From Allosphingosinicella deserti (GTDB lineage Bacteria; Pseudomonadota; Alphaproteobacteria; Sphingomonadales; Sphingomonadaceae), in the NCBI RefSeq assembly GCF_003012735.1, contig NZ_PXYI01000003.1, positions 620,001 to 684,000 of the forward strand: DNA of 64,000 nt. The letters run 5' to 3'. Under the pieces are notes generated by a model that made no database searches, was not told the DNA's origin, and saw only the letters and a program-made list of their open reading frames with translations. Below are positions 8,231-18,015 of this stretch, piece by piece; position 1 is the first letter of the stretch; each line of letters starts with the position of its first letter. The position numbers and the translations under genes are program-made.

Positions 8231-8746
8231 ATGCGGCAGGTCTTCGAACGGCAGACGATCAAGCGATGGCGATCGATCCCGCTCGCGCTCGCCACGATCG
8301 GCGTGCCCGCAGCGGCGCAAGAGGCCGACCCCACCGCCTTCGCCGGTGCCGCGGAGGTGCAGGCGCAGATCGCCGACATGGAGAAGGCGATGAAGCCGGA
8401 CCAGGGCTTTTCGTGGCGCCCGCTCGTCCGCAACGGCGAAACCGTGGCTGCACTCGAAATCTGGAAGAAGGCGGGCCGTCCCGCTGTCCACCCCACCGAA
8501 GCCGAATATGCGATCGTCATCGCAGGGCAGGGAACTCTGGTTTCCGGCGGGACCCTCGTCGATGCAAAGGTGTCCAGACCGGGCCTGACCGAGGGCAGCC
8601 GTATCGAAGGCGGCACCACGCGTGGGCTCAAGCCGGGCGACGTCATGCTGATCCCGGCCGGAACGCCGCACTGGTTCGGGATTACGGACGACAGGCTGGT
8701 GCTGCTCGGCACGAAGGTCCCGGTGGCGGCCGGCGCTCCGAGATAG
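8231..8746 (+). CDS. Exported cupin-domain protein
   Basis: The product is 171 residues. The ATG at 8231 follows GGGAGGAA; an upstream in-frame ATG at 8150 has no ribosome-binding site. The N-terminus (RQTIKRWRSIPLALATIGVPAAAQEA) is a plausible Sec signal peptide cleaved after AAA-Q. The mature part is a single small cupin barrel: the HPTEAEYAIVIAGQGTLV segment is cupin motif 1 with His and Glu ligands, and GDVMLIPAGTPHWFG is motif 2 with a terminal His. Cupins of this layout bind a metal and often act as sugar or small-acid isomerases, dioxygenases or binding proteins; the substrate cannot be read. It faces the convergent poxB gene 47 bases away and is not coupled to it. Confidence 0.85.
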   Translation: MRQVFERQTIKRWRSIPLALATIGVPAAAQEADPTAFAGAAEVQAQIADMEKAMKPDQGFSWRPLVRNGETVAALEIWKKAGRPAVHPTEAEYAIVIAGQGTLVSGGTLVDAKVSRPGLTEGSRIEGGTTRGLKPGDVMLIPAGTPHWFGITDDRLVLLGTKVPVAAGAPR

Positions 8747-8792
8747 AGCTATGAGAGGAGCAATCGTCGTTGAAGCGGGTGTCCGAGCACAC

Positions 8793-10517
8793 TCATCGCA
8801 GCAGGTTGGTGCGGGCCAGGTCCACGATCTCGTCGCCGCGGCCGTTCATCACCGCCTTCAGCACATAGAGGCTGAAGCCCTTGAGCTGCTCGGCCGTCAC
8901 CTTCGGCGGCATCGCCAATTCCTGGCGGGCGACGACCACGTCGAGTAGTGCCGGGCCGGGGCTGGCGAGAATGTTCGCGACTGCCGCCGGCAGCTCTGCC
9001 GGCTTCTCCACCCGCACGCCGTGGATCCCGACGGCACGGGCCATGGCGGCGAAATCCGGGTTGCGCAGGGACACACCGGTTTCCAGCAAGCCGGCCGCTT
9101 TCATCTCCATTTCGACGAAGCCCAAAGTGCCGTTGTTGAACACGATCACCTTCACCGGCAGATCGTGCTGAACGAGCGTCAGGAAGTCGCCCATCAGCAT
9201 GGCGAAGCCACCGTCGCCGGACAGTGAGACGACCTGGCGCCCCGCATTCGCTGCCTGCAACCCGATCGCCTGGGTCATCGCGTTCGCCATCGAGCCGTGC
9301 ACCCACGATCCGATCAGCCGCCGCCGGCCGTTCATCCGCAGATAGCGTGCCGCCCAGATCGTCGGTGTGCCGACGTCGGCGGTGAACAGGCAGTCCTGCG
9401 CGGCTGCCTCGTCGATCAACCTGGCAAGATATTGCGGGTGGATGGGGCCCTCGGTGGGCCGGTCGACGGCGAGCGAGTCGAGATCCGCCCGCGCCTTTCG
9501 GTAGTGCGCGAGGCTGTCGTCGAGGTGTGCGCGATCGGTTTTCCGGTCGAGCCGCGGCAACAGCTCGCGAAGGCTGTCGCCGACATCGCCGACCAGACCG
9601 AGATCGAGCGGGCAGCGGCGGCCGAGATGATCGGGCCGGATGTCGATCTGGGCGATTCGGGCGCGCTCGGGATAGAATTGGCGGTAGGGGAAATCGGTGC
9701 CGAGCATCAGCAGCATGTCGCACCTCAACATCGCGCGATAGCCCGACGAGAAGCCGATCAGCCCGGTCATGCCGACATCGAACGGGTTGTCATGCTCGAC
9801 GAAGTCCTTGCCGCCGAGCGCATGGACGATGGGTGCGCCGAGCGCATCGGCGAGTTGGAGCAACTCGGCATGGGCGTCGCGGCAGCCGCGGCCGCAGAGC
9901 AGGGTGACGGAACCGGCCTCGTTCAGCATTGCCGCAAGGCGATCGAGATCGTCGTGCGCCGGAACGGTGCGGGGGCGCGCCGGGACCAGCCCGGGTGCCG
10001 GCGCAGCTTTCACCTTGGGCGCGTCCTTCAGCGCAACGTCGCCGGGGATGGTCAACACCGATACGCCGCCTTTGCCGATTGCCGCCCGGAGCGCCAGTTC
10101 CAAGGTCCGCGGCATTTGCTCGGGGCTCGAGACCATCTCGCAATAATGGCTGCAATCGGCGAACAGCCGCTCGGGCTTGGTCTCCTGGAAATAGCCGCTG
10201 CCGATCTCGGCGCTGGGTATCTGCGCGGCGATCGCCAGCACCGGGGCGCCGCTGCGGTGGCAGTCATAGAGGCCGTTGATGAGGTGCAGGTTGCCGGGGC
10301 CACACGATCCGGCGCACACCGCCAGGCGGCCGGTGACCTGCGCCTCCGCACCGGCGGCGAAAGCGGCTGCTTCCTCGTGGCGCATATGCACCCATTCGAT
10401 CTTGCCGCGGCGGCGGATCGCCTCGGTGAGGCCGTTGAGGCTGTCGCCGACGATCCCGTAGACCCGCTCGACTCCGATCTCCTCGAGCATTTCGACGATC
10501 ATCTCGGCAACGTTCAT
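8793..10517 (-). CDS. poxB: Pyruvate dehydrogenase (quinone) / pyruvate oxidase, PoxB type
   Basis: A 574-residue thiamine-diphosphate enzyme, almost the same length as E. coli PoxB. It oxidatively decarboxylates pyruvate to acetate and CO2 and passes electrons to membrane ubiquinone. The N-terminal PYR domain has GIVGDSLNGL and the cofactor-activating Glu in RHEEAAAFA near residue 48. The central domain is of the FAD-binding type. The C-terminal PP domain carries the thiamine-diphosphate motif GDGGFAMLMGDFLTL near residue 430, ending in FNN. The partner-specific GSCGPGNLHLINGLYDCHR segment is typical of PoxB rather than acetolactate synthase, although a related decarboxylase cannot be excluded. 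The gene is monocistronic, and its 5' region contains two neighbouring hairpins. Confidence 0.88.
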   Translation of the reverse strand: MNVAEMIVEMLEEIGVERVYGIVGDSLNGLTEAIRRRGKIEWVHMRHEEAAAFAAGAEAQVTGRLAVCAGSCGPGNLHLINGLYDCHRSGAPVLAIAAQIPSAEIGSGYFQETKPERLFADCSHYCEMVSSPEQMPRTLELALRAAIGKGGVSVLTIPGDVALKDAPKVKAAPAPGLVPARPRTVPAHDDLDRLAAMLNEAGSVTLLCGRGCRDAHAELLQLADALGAPIVHALGGKDFVEHDNPFDVGMTGLIGFSSGYRAMLRCDMLLMLGTDFPYRQFYPERARIAQIDIRPDHLGRRCPLDLGLVGDVGDSLRELLPRLDRKTDRAHLDDSLAHYRKARADLDSLAVDRPTEGPIHPQYLARLIDEAAAQDCLFTADVGTPTIWAARYLRMNGRRRLIGSWVHGSMANAMTQAIGLQAANAGRQVVSLSGDGGFAMLMGDFLTLVQHDLPVKVIVFNNGTLGFVEMEMKAAGLLETGVSLRNPDFAAMARAVGIHGVRVEKPAELPAAVANILASPGPALLDVVVARQELAMPPKVTAEQLKGFSLYVLKAVMNGRGDEIVDLARTNLLR

Positions 10518-10581
10518 CCGCCTGTCTCCCGTTACAGCTGTCCCGGCCGCATGCGGCGCGAGGCCGGCGTGCGCACCGTAT

Positions 10582-10636
10582 GATCGCTTTAGCGAAGCGA
10601 TCCGGCCGTTGCGACGTCAAGCCTTCGCCTTGACGT
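10582..10636. other. Two adjacent hairpins in the poxB upstream region
   Basis: GATCGCTT (10582-10589) pairs with AAGCGATC (10595-10602). ACGTCAAG (10614-10621) pairs with CTTGACGT (10629-10636). Each has an 8-bp perfect stem with a 5- or 7-base loop. They lie 65-119 bases upstream of the poxB start codon on the minus strand. They could be operators or leader-RNA structures; no U-tract follows either one. Confidence 0.5.
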
Positions 10637-10715
10637 GAGGTTCCAAGGCACACCGATGCGGCGCGTCGACTGTCGGTATGGTTTACAAATCTTTAACGGC
10701 CGGCGGACGTGAGCC

Positions 10716-10746
10716 GCGGAAAACCGCCATTGGCCCAGCTCTTGCT
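10716..10746 (+). promoter_or_regulatory. Sigma-54-type promoter 1 with a 16-bp upstream element
   Basis: TGGCCCAGCTCTTGCT at 10731-10746 fits the -24/-12 pattern TGGCAC-N5-TTGCW with correct spacing. Directly before and overlapping it is GCGGAAAACCGCCATT at 10716-10731, an element with the near-palindromic core GCGGAAAACCGC. The same 16 bases occur before the psp promoter at 11121. A start about 12 bases after the -12 would lie at or just before the ATG at 10758, giving an almost leaderless message. Confidence 0.6.
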
Positions 10747-10757
10747 ACGTTTGCGCC

Positions 10758-11021
10758 ATGCTCAGCAAGTTCGCGCGCCTGTTCGTTATCAAGACCCGCT
10801 TCGAAGCCTTCGCGATCATCTATGCGCTCGCGGTCGGCGCCGTGACCCGCGGCTTCGTCTACCTGCAGACCTATCCGGGGATCCCGGGCTATTTGCTGTT
10901 CGCCGCCTGCACCGGCGCCGTATTCATGGCCGGCGGCAAGCTGCTCGACGCGACGCGGGGGCCCCGTCATCGGCGATCGAGCTTGCGCCGCGTAGTGCTG
11001 CGCGCGCGCACGTTCGGCTGA
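10758..11021 (+). CDS. Small membrane protein, putative member of the psp regulon
   Basis: The product is 87 residues with an N-terminal basic segment, then two hydrophobic stretches (AFAIIYALAVGAVTRGFVYL and GIPGYLLFAACTGAVFMAGG), and a strongly basic C-terminal tail rich in Arg. It is probably an inner-membrane protein with the tail in the cytoplasm. The family is not recognised. Its promoter region shares the 16-bp element and the sigma-54-type -24/-12 box with the psp operon 200 bases downstream, so I infer co-regulation with membrane stress. There is no ribosome-binding site before the ATG, which agrees with a leaderless transcript. Confidence 0.72.
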   Translation: MLSKFARLFVIKTRFEAFAIIYALAVGAVTRGFVYLQTYPGIPGYLLFAACTGAVFMAGGKLLDATRGPRHRRSSLRRVVLRARTFG

Positions 11022-11120
11022 GCAGAGTCCTTTCTCAAGAGCTTCGCCGAAAGTTGGCGTGAAATCCCAAAATTCGGTAGCGAGATGAGGGCGGGGATTA
11101 CCTCACTGGCCGCATCTTTG

Positions 11121-11161
11121 GCGGAAAACCGCCATTCCTGAGACTTGGCACACCCCTTGTA
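11121..11161 (+). promoter_or_regulatory. Sigma-54-type psp promoter with the repeated upstream element
   Basis: TGGCACACCCCTTGTA at 11146-11161 fits the -24/-12 consensus, with TGGCAC exact and TTGT in place of TTGC. GCGGAAAACCGCCATT lies at 11121-11136, identical to the copy at 10716. Enterobacterial pspA operons use sigma-54 with the activator PspF. No PspF gene is in the window, so the activator is unknown here. Confidence 0.7.
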
Positions 11162-11216
11162 ATCATGTCGGCAACCCGCCCCGAGCGGCCCGAAACATGA
11201 TCAAGGGAGCCACGCC

Positions 11217-11390
11217 ATGTTCGACATCGACAATCTGAAGCAGGGTGCGATCGCCGCTGCCGCCGCCATCGTCTTCACTGCCACCGCCGTCGGCGCGGCC
11301 GTCGGTCCGGCCCGGATCGCCGAGACCTCGGTGCCGAACAGCCAGGTGCAGGTTGCCGCGGTCGAGGCGCAGGGTGCCGTCCGTGGGTGA
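11217..11390 (+). CDS. 57-residue membrane-anchored peptide, first gene of the psp operon
   Basis: The ATG at 11217 is behind AAGGGAG (11203-11209) and the stop is TGA at 11388-11390. The peptide has a short polar start (MFDIDNLKQG), one hydrophobic segment of about 20 residues rich in Ala and Val, and a polar tail rich in Gln, Val and Ala. It could be a single-pass membrane protein or carry an uncleaved signal. It sits between the sigma-54 promoter and pspA, so it should be co-expressed with pspA. The family is not recognised. Its size and good ribosome-binding site make it worth keeping. Confidence 0.6.
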   Translation: MFDIDNLKQGAIAAAAAIVFTATAVGAAVGPARIAETSVPNSQVQVAAVEAQGAVRG

Positions 11391-11520
11391 GCCGATCCAT
11401 GTTCGCCGCGACGAGCTGGTCCCGATGCCGCCGCCGCGGCCCGCGCGTCCCCAGCCGCCGCAGCGGCCCGGAGCGCCTCGCCGGCCGGAGCCGCTCAGCC
11501 TCTCGTTCAAGGATATGCCG

Positions 11521-12195
11521 ATGAGCATCTTCACCCGCACCCGTGACATCGTCGCCGCCAATTTCGGCGATCTGCTCGACAAGGCGGAAGACCCGGCGAA
11601 GATGATCCGGATGATCATCATGGAGATGGAAGAAACCCTGGTCGAAGTCCGTTCCTCCGCCGCTCGCACCATCGCCGATCAGAAAGAGATGCGCAGCCAG
11701 ATCGCACGGCTGGAGAAGCTGCAGGACAGCTGGACCGAGAAGGCCGAGCTTGCGCTGTCCAAGGGTCGCGAGGATCTCGCCAAGGGCGCGCTGCAGGAGA
11801 AGCGCAAGACCGCCGACCTCGCCGAGAGCCTGGCCCAAGAAATCGAGATGCTCGACGACGGGCTGCGGGCCTCCGAGACCGACATCGCCAAGCTGCAGCA
11901 GAAGCTCCGGGATGCGCGGGTTCGCCAGAACGCCATCCAGAGCCGCTTCGAGAGCGCCCAGAACCGGGCTCGGCTGCGGGAAATGTATGCCGGGCCGAAG
12001 GTCGACGAGGCCTTTTCGCGCTTCGACATGCTCGAGCGCCGCGCCGATCTCGCCGAAGGCAGGGCCGACGCGCTGGCGCTTGCCGCCCCGCAGCAAACCC
12101 TGGAAGAAGAAATCGCCGAGCTGCGCAACGCCGAGAAGGTCGATGCCGAGCTCGCCGCAATGAAGCAGCGGCTCGCCGCCGGCCGGGAAGGCTGA
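11521..12195 (+). CDS. pspA: Phage shock protein A (PspA/IM30 family)
   Basis: The product is 224 residues, the usual PspA length (222 in E. coli). PspA is a peripheral membrane protein that forms large oligomers or rods on stressed inner membrane and also restrains its activator. The N-terminus matches the family: amphipathic MSIFTRTRDIVAANF, then LLDKAEDPAKMIRMII and EMEETLVEVR, followed by a long coiled coil to the C-terminus. The start at 11521 is taken from this match and from AAGGA at 11509-11513. The frame is open upstream from about 11245 and would add a Pro-rich extension, which I reject. PspB follows 3 bases after the stop. Confidence 0.93.
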   Translation: MSIFTRTRDIVAANFGDLLDKAEDPAKMIRMIIMEMEETLVEVRSSAARTIADQKEMRSQIARLEKLQDSWTEKAELALSKGREDLAKGALQEKRKTADLAESLAQEIEMLDDGLRASETDIAKLQQKLRDARVRQNAIQSRFESAQNRARLREMYAGPKVDEAFSRFDMLERRADLAEGRADALALAAPQQTLEEEIAELRNAEKVDAELAAMKQRLAAGREG

Positions 12196-12198
12196 GCG

Positions 12199-12477
12199 AT
12201 GGGCTCGGAGATCATCGTCATCCCGGCGATCTTCATCGGCCTGCCCTGGGTGGTCCTCCACTACATCACCCGGTGGAAGACGGCGGCGACGCTCACCACC
12301 GACGACGAGAAGCTGATCGAGGATCTCTACGATCTCGCCCGGCGCCTCGACGACCGCGTCGACACGATCGAACGGATCGTCGCCGCCGAGAACCCGAACT
12401 GGCGGTCCCTGGCCGCCGACCCCCTTCAGTCCGGCATCGAAGACCGGGCTCATGAAAGCCTCAGGAGGATCAAGTGA
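12199..12477 (+). CDS. pspB: Phage shock protein B, inner-membrane PspA partner
   Basis: The product is 92 residues. It has one N-terminal membrane span (EIIVIPAIFIGLPWVVLHYI) followed by a cytoplasmic helix with DDEKLIEDLYDLARRLDDR, the coiled-coil region by which PspB works with PspC to recruit PspA to the membrane. It is slightly longer than E. coli PspB (74), with a polar C-terminal tail. It starts 3 bases after the pspA stop, and its TGA overlaps the GTG start of pspC, so translation is coupled. Confidence 0.9.
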   Translation: MGSEIIVIPAIFIGLPWVVLHYITRWKTAATLTTDDEKLIEDLYDLARRLDDRVDTIERIVAAENPNWRSLAADPLQSGIEDRAHESLRRIK

Positions 12478-12818
12478 AAAGAACCTTCCGTCTCGACCGT
12501 CGCAACGGCAAACTCCTCGGCGTCTGCGCCGGCATCGCCAGCGCGACCGGCTGGGATCCGACGCTGATCCGCGTCGCCGCCGTCGTCGCCACCTTCTTCG
12601 CCTTCCCGTGGACCTTGATCCTCTACGGCGTTGCCGCGATGGTCGCCGAAAAGGGGCACAAGTCGCTCACCGAGCACGATCGGCCTCCGCTGCCGCGGAT
12701 GTCGGCCGCCGATTACAACGAACGGATGCGCGACATCGATCGCCGGATGATCGAGGTCGACTCCTATGTCGCAAGCTCGAACCGCCGTCTCGCCGAAGAG
12801 ATCGAGAGCCTGCGCTGA
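12474..12818 (+). CDS. pspC: Phage shock protein C, PspC-domain membrane sensor
   Basis: The product is 114 residues starting with GTG at 12474, overlapping the pspB stop as GTGA. The PspC domain is plain: FRLDRRNGKLLGVCAGIASATGW, then DPTLIRVAAVVATFFAFPW and a second hydrophobic stretch LILYGVAAMVAEKG. The C-terminal part is a charged helix with ERMRDIDRRMIEVDSY, likely periplasmic or coiled. In the family it senses envelope stress with PspB and relieves PspA inhibition of the activator. The next gene begins 23 bases downstream. Confidence 0.92.
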   Translation: MKRTFRLDRRNGKLLGVCAGIASATGWDPTLIRVAAVVATFFAFPWTLILYGVAAMVAEKGHKSLTEHDRPPLPRMSAADYNERMRDIDRRMIEVDSYVASSNRRLAEEIESLR

Positions 12819-12840
12819 CCTTCAATCAGGGAGAAGAGAC

Positions 12841-13074
12841 ATGTCCAGCATGATGACCCTCGCTGCCCTTGCCGGCTTTGCGCTGATCGGCCTCAGCCTG
12901 ACCCTGCTCACCAGTCTCAAGGCCTGGAACGGGTGGCTCGATCTCAAAAGACTCGAGCTTAGTGGCGCGCACCGTGCGCCTGCCGTTGGCGGCATGGCCG
13001 AACTGATCGAGATGGCGGATTTGAAGGAGCGGATCCGCAAGCTCGAATCGATCGCGGCGTGCGTCGACCTTTGA
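12841..13074 (+). CDS. Small single-span membrane protein, last gene of the psp operon
   Basis: The product is 77 residues from the ATG at 12841, behind GGAGAAG. The N-terminus has one hydrophobic span (LAALAGFALIGLSLTLLTSL). A polar segment then leads to a short predicted helix, EMADLKERIRKLESIAA. The layout resembles PspD- or PspB-like accessory proteins, but I cannot name a family. Position and spacing place it in the psp operon. The longer frame beginning at 12766 lies within pspC and is discarded. Confidence 0.7.
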   Translation: MSSMMTLAALAGFALIGLSLTLLTSLKAWNGWLDLKRLELSGAHRAPAVGGMAELIEMADLKERIRKLESIAACVDL

Positions 13075-13113
13075 CTGGTAGGCGGTGAATCCTTCAATCT
13101 GCGCCGGCGGGGA

Positions 13114-13512
13114 TTATTCCTGAGCCGGCGCTTTTCCCGGCGCGATGCGGACCCAGGCATTGCGCCGCTCGCCATACACCTCGACGCCGGGTTCCGGGAA
13201 GGCGAGGGTGGCGAAGCCTCCCGCCGGCACCGACACCATATCGGGCCGTGACTCGATCTCGTAATAGACGGTGGAGCCGCAAGTGGGGCAGAAATGCATC
13301 CGGGACCAACGCCCCTCGCTTGAAAGCGTCTCGAACACGCGGCTTTCGCCAGCGATCGCCACCTGATCCCGCGCGAATGTCGCGTTCCAGGCGAATGCGC
13401 TGCCGGTCCGCTGCTTGCAGGTGAAGCAATGGCAGACCGAGTTCCGCTTTGGCGCGCCGGTGCAGGTGGCCTTGAGCCGGCCGCAACGGCAGGCCGCGAC
13501 TCGTTCCGTCAC
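13114..13512 (-). CDS. GFA/CENP-V family zinc-binding protein
   Basis: The product is 132 residues. The family fold binds zinc through conserved cysteines: CRCGRLKATC near the start, SVCHCFTCK around residues 25-33, and FCPTCGSTV around residues 74-82. All are present. The family is named after glutathione-dependent formaldehyde-activating enzyme, but most members have no proven reaction, so the substrate is left open. The start overlaps the stop of the upstream phosphatase-like gene by four bases, which makes the two a minus-strand pair with coupled translation. Confidence 0.88.
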   Translation of the reverse strand: MTERVAACRCGRLKATCTGAPKRNSVCHCFTCKQRTGSAFAWNATFARDQVAIAGESRVFETLSSEGRWSRMHFCPTCGSTVYYEIESRPDMVSVPAGGFATLAFPEPGVEVYGERRNAWVRIAPGKAPAQE

Positions 13513-14045
13513 GGCGCTACCCGCAAGCGCTCCGTATGGCGCTCGGCGCCGGAAATGTGCCAGACATCGCCGAAATCGCTCTCGGTGAGTGGCGCCGGGC
13601 GCGCGCCGCCGAGCTGCTCGATGATATCGGCCACGGTGTTGCTGTGACCGATGACCAGCACCGGCCCTGGTTCGCGTCTCACCTCCGCGACGAGGCGCGG
13701 GGTATCGGCCGGATCATAGGTTTTGAGCGGCAGGCCCAAGGTCGACGCCAGGGGGATCGCCGTCTCGCGTGCCCGCCGGGTGGTGCTGACGTAGATCGAC
13801 TTCGGCGGATCCTCGGCAAAGACGGTGAACAGGGCGTCGGCATGGCGGCGGCCTTCTTCCGAGAGGCCGGGGTCGGTGCCTTCCGTGCGTTCGAAATGGC
13901 GCATGACATAGACGTCGGGCGCCGCCGGCGTCGGATCCACCGCCTGGGCGGCGGCGCGATCGTAAGTGGATCCGCCCTCCGGGCCCGAGGCGCAGGCGGC
14001 GAGCTGAAGAATCGACACGATCGGAACGAGGTTTCGCAAGCGCAT
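13509..14045 (-). CDS. Histidine phosphatase (phosphoglycerate mutase-like) lipoprotein
   Basis: The product is 178 residues. It begins with a lipoprotein signal, LVPIVSILQLAACAS, with Cys as the lipidation site. The mature protein has the branch-2-like motif VMRHFERTEGTDPGLSEEG: Arg-His is the catalytic pair, with F in place of the common G. It also has a second Arg/Thr site, STTRRARETA, and the distal GHSNTVAD with the second His. It is probably a periplasm-facing, membrane-anchored phosphatase of unknown substrate. SixA-like or undecaprenyl-related roles are possible but cannot be read here. Confidence 0.85.
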   Translation of the reverse strand: MRLRNLVPIVSILQLAACASGPEGGSTYDRAAAQAVDPTPAAPDVYVMRHFERTEGTDPGLSEEGRRHADALFTVFAEDPPKSIYVSTTRRARETAIPLASTLGLPLKTYDPADTPRLVAEVRREPGPVLVIGHSNTVADIIEQLGGARPAPLTESDFGDVWHISGAERHTERLRVAP

Positions 14046-14077
14046 TCATGGTCCCCATGGCTGAGCGCAATCTCTAG

Positions 14078-16500
<2,423 letters not shown>

Positions 16501-16506
16501 TCGGTC

Positions 16507-17889
16507 ATGGCGCTGTATTCGTTCAAGCTGCCCGACATCGGTGAAGGCATCGCAGAAGCCGAGATCGTGGCCTGGCACGTCAAGGTCGGCGATATGGTCA
16601 AGGAAGACCAGCAGATCGCGGACATGATGACCGACAAGGCAACGGTGGAAATGGAATCCCCGGTCGCCGGGCGCGTCGTCAAGGTGGCCGGCGAGGTCGG
16701 CGACCAGATCGCGATCGGCTCGGTTCTGGTCGTGTTCGAGACCGAGGCCGATGCGGAGCAGGGTGGGGCCGACCAGGACGGCACCGAGACGGAGGCCGGC
16801 GAGCGCACCGACACGGTTGCCCTCGGCGACGGGCTGATCACGCCGACGCAGGCGCAGGAGGCAGCGGTGCCGAGTACGGCAGAGGAGCCGACATCTTCAT
16901 CAGCGCCGCGCCCGACCCCGATCGCCCCAACCGAAGTCGAGGAGCCTGTGCAACGCGCTTCATCGTCTTCCGGAGAACGCGCCTCGACGTCGCTCCGGAC
17001 GAACGAGGGTGAGGGAGACACCCATAGCCGGAAGCCGCAAATCCTTGCGTCCCCCGCCGTCCGCCAGCGGGCGCGCGATCTCGGTATTGATCTTGCCGAG
17101 GTGAAGTCCACCGGCGACCGGCTCCGCCATTCCGATCTCGACGCCTATCTCCTCTACAATAATGGCGCAGTGGCGCGCAGCGGTGCGCCGCGACGGCAGG
17201 ACGAGGCGGTGCGCGTCGTCGGCCTTCGCCGCAAGATCGCGGAGAATATGGCGGAGGCGAAGCGCCGCATTCCGCATTTCACCCTGGTCGAGGAATTCGA
17301 CGTCACCGCGCTCGAGCAGACGCGGGCGATGATGAATGCCGATCGGGGATCGAACCCCAAGCTTACCATGCTCCCCTTCCTGATCGTCGCGATGGCGAAG
17401 ACGCTTGCCGACTATCCGCAGATCAACGCCCGCTATGACGATGACGAGAATGTCGTCTATCGGTCCGGCGCGGTGAACATGGGCATGGCGACCCAGACCC
17501 CGAACGGACTGATGGTGCCGGTGATCCGCAGCGCCGAGACGATGAGCGTGTGGGAGATCGCGAGCGAGATCCTTCGCCTCGCCGACGCCGCCCGCACCGG
17601 CAAGGCCAGCCGCGACGAGCTTTCCGGCTCGACGATCACCATCTCCAGCCTGGGGCCAATGGGCGGGATCACCTCCACGCCCGTGATCAACCGTCCGGAA
17701 GTCGCGATCATCGCGGTCAACAAGCTGGAGGAGAAGCCGGTCGTGATCGACGGCGATCTCCAGATCCGCAAGCGCATGAACCTGTCGCTCTCCTGCGATC
17801 ACCGCGTTGTCGACGGCTGGGACGCGGCGAGCTTCCTTCAGGACATGAAGAAACTGATCGAGAACCCGCTGAAGCTTCTCTCGCTTTAG
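16507..17889 (+). CDS. bkdB: Dihydrolipoamide branched-chain acyltransferase (E2)
   Basis: The product is 460 residues. Its N-terminal lipoyl domain has the lipoylated Lys44 in TDKATVEMESP. A long linker rich in Ala, Ser, Thr, Glu and Pro (residues about 80-178) is followed by the peripheral-subunit-binding domain (ASPAVRQRARDLGID). The C-terminal catalytic domain ends in SCDHRVVDGWDAASF, which contains the HxxxDG active-site motif near residue 432. It transfers the branched acyl group to CoA and forms the core of the complex. No E3 (lipoamide dehydrogenase) gene follows in the window. The linker contains an unusual Ser/Arg/Glu-rich stretch around residues 150-178. Confidence 0.92.
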   Translation: MALYSFKLPDIGEGIAEAEIVAWHVKVGDMVKEDQQIADMMTDKATVEMESPVAGRVVKVAGEVGDQIAIGSVLVVFETEADAEQGGADQDGTETEAGERTDTVALGDGLITPTQAQEAAVPSTAEEPTSSSAPRPTPIAPTEVEEPVQRASSSSGERASTSLRTNEGEGDTHSRKPQILASPAVRQRARDLGIDLAEVKSTGDRLRHSDLDAYLLYNNGAVARSGAPRRQDEAVRVVGLRRKIAENMAEAKRRIPHFTLVEEFDVTALEQTRAMMNADRGSNPKLTMLPFLIVAMAKTLADYPQINARYDDDENVVYRSGAVNMGMATQTPNGLMVPVIRSAETMSVWEIASEILRLADAARTGKASRDELSGSTITISSLGPMGGITSTPVINRPEVAIIAVNKLEEKPVVIDGDLQIRKRMNLSLSCDHRVVDGWDAASFLQDMKKLIENPLKLLSL

Positions 17890-17921
17890 GAGCATCAGTC
17901 CGCAGATCGCCGCCGCGTTCG

Positions 17922-17941
17922 CCCCTCCTGAAAGGGAGGGG
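17922..17941. terminator. Short GC-rich hairpin after the bkd operon
   Basis: CCCCTCC (17922-17928) pairs with GGAGGGG (17935-17941). It has the same stem type as the hairpins flanking the repeat at 27583-27717. No U-tract follows, so it is either a weak terminator or a remnant of that repeat. Confidence 0.4.
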
Positions 17942-18015
17942 AGGGCTCGCCGCCCGCGCTTCGACTGATCGAGTGGCGCTGTTCGGCCTGAACCTTCCTC
18001 GCTAGAGCCCCCCCC

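Noticed and set aside
11387-11524. 45-codon GTG frame between the 57-aa gene and pspA
   Set aside because: It is Arg/Ser-rich, has no ribosome-binding site of its own, and overlaps the pspA start; most likely not a gene.
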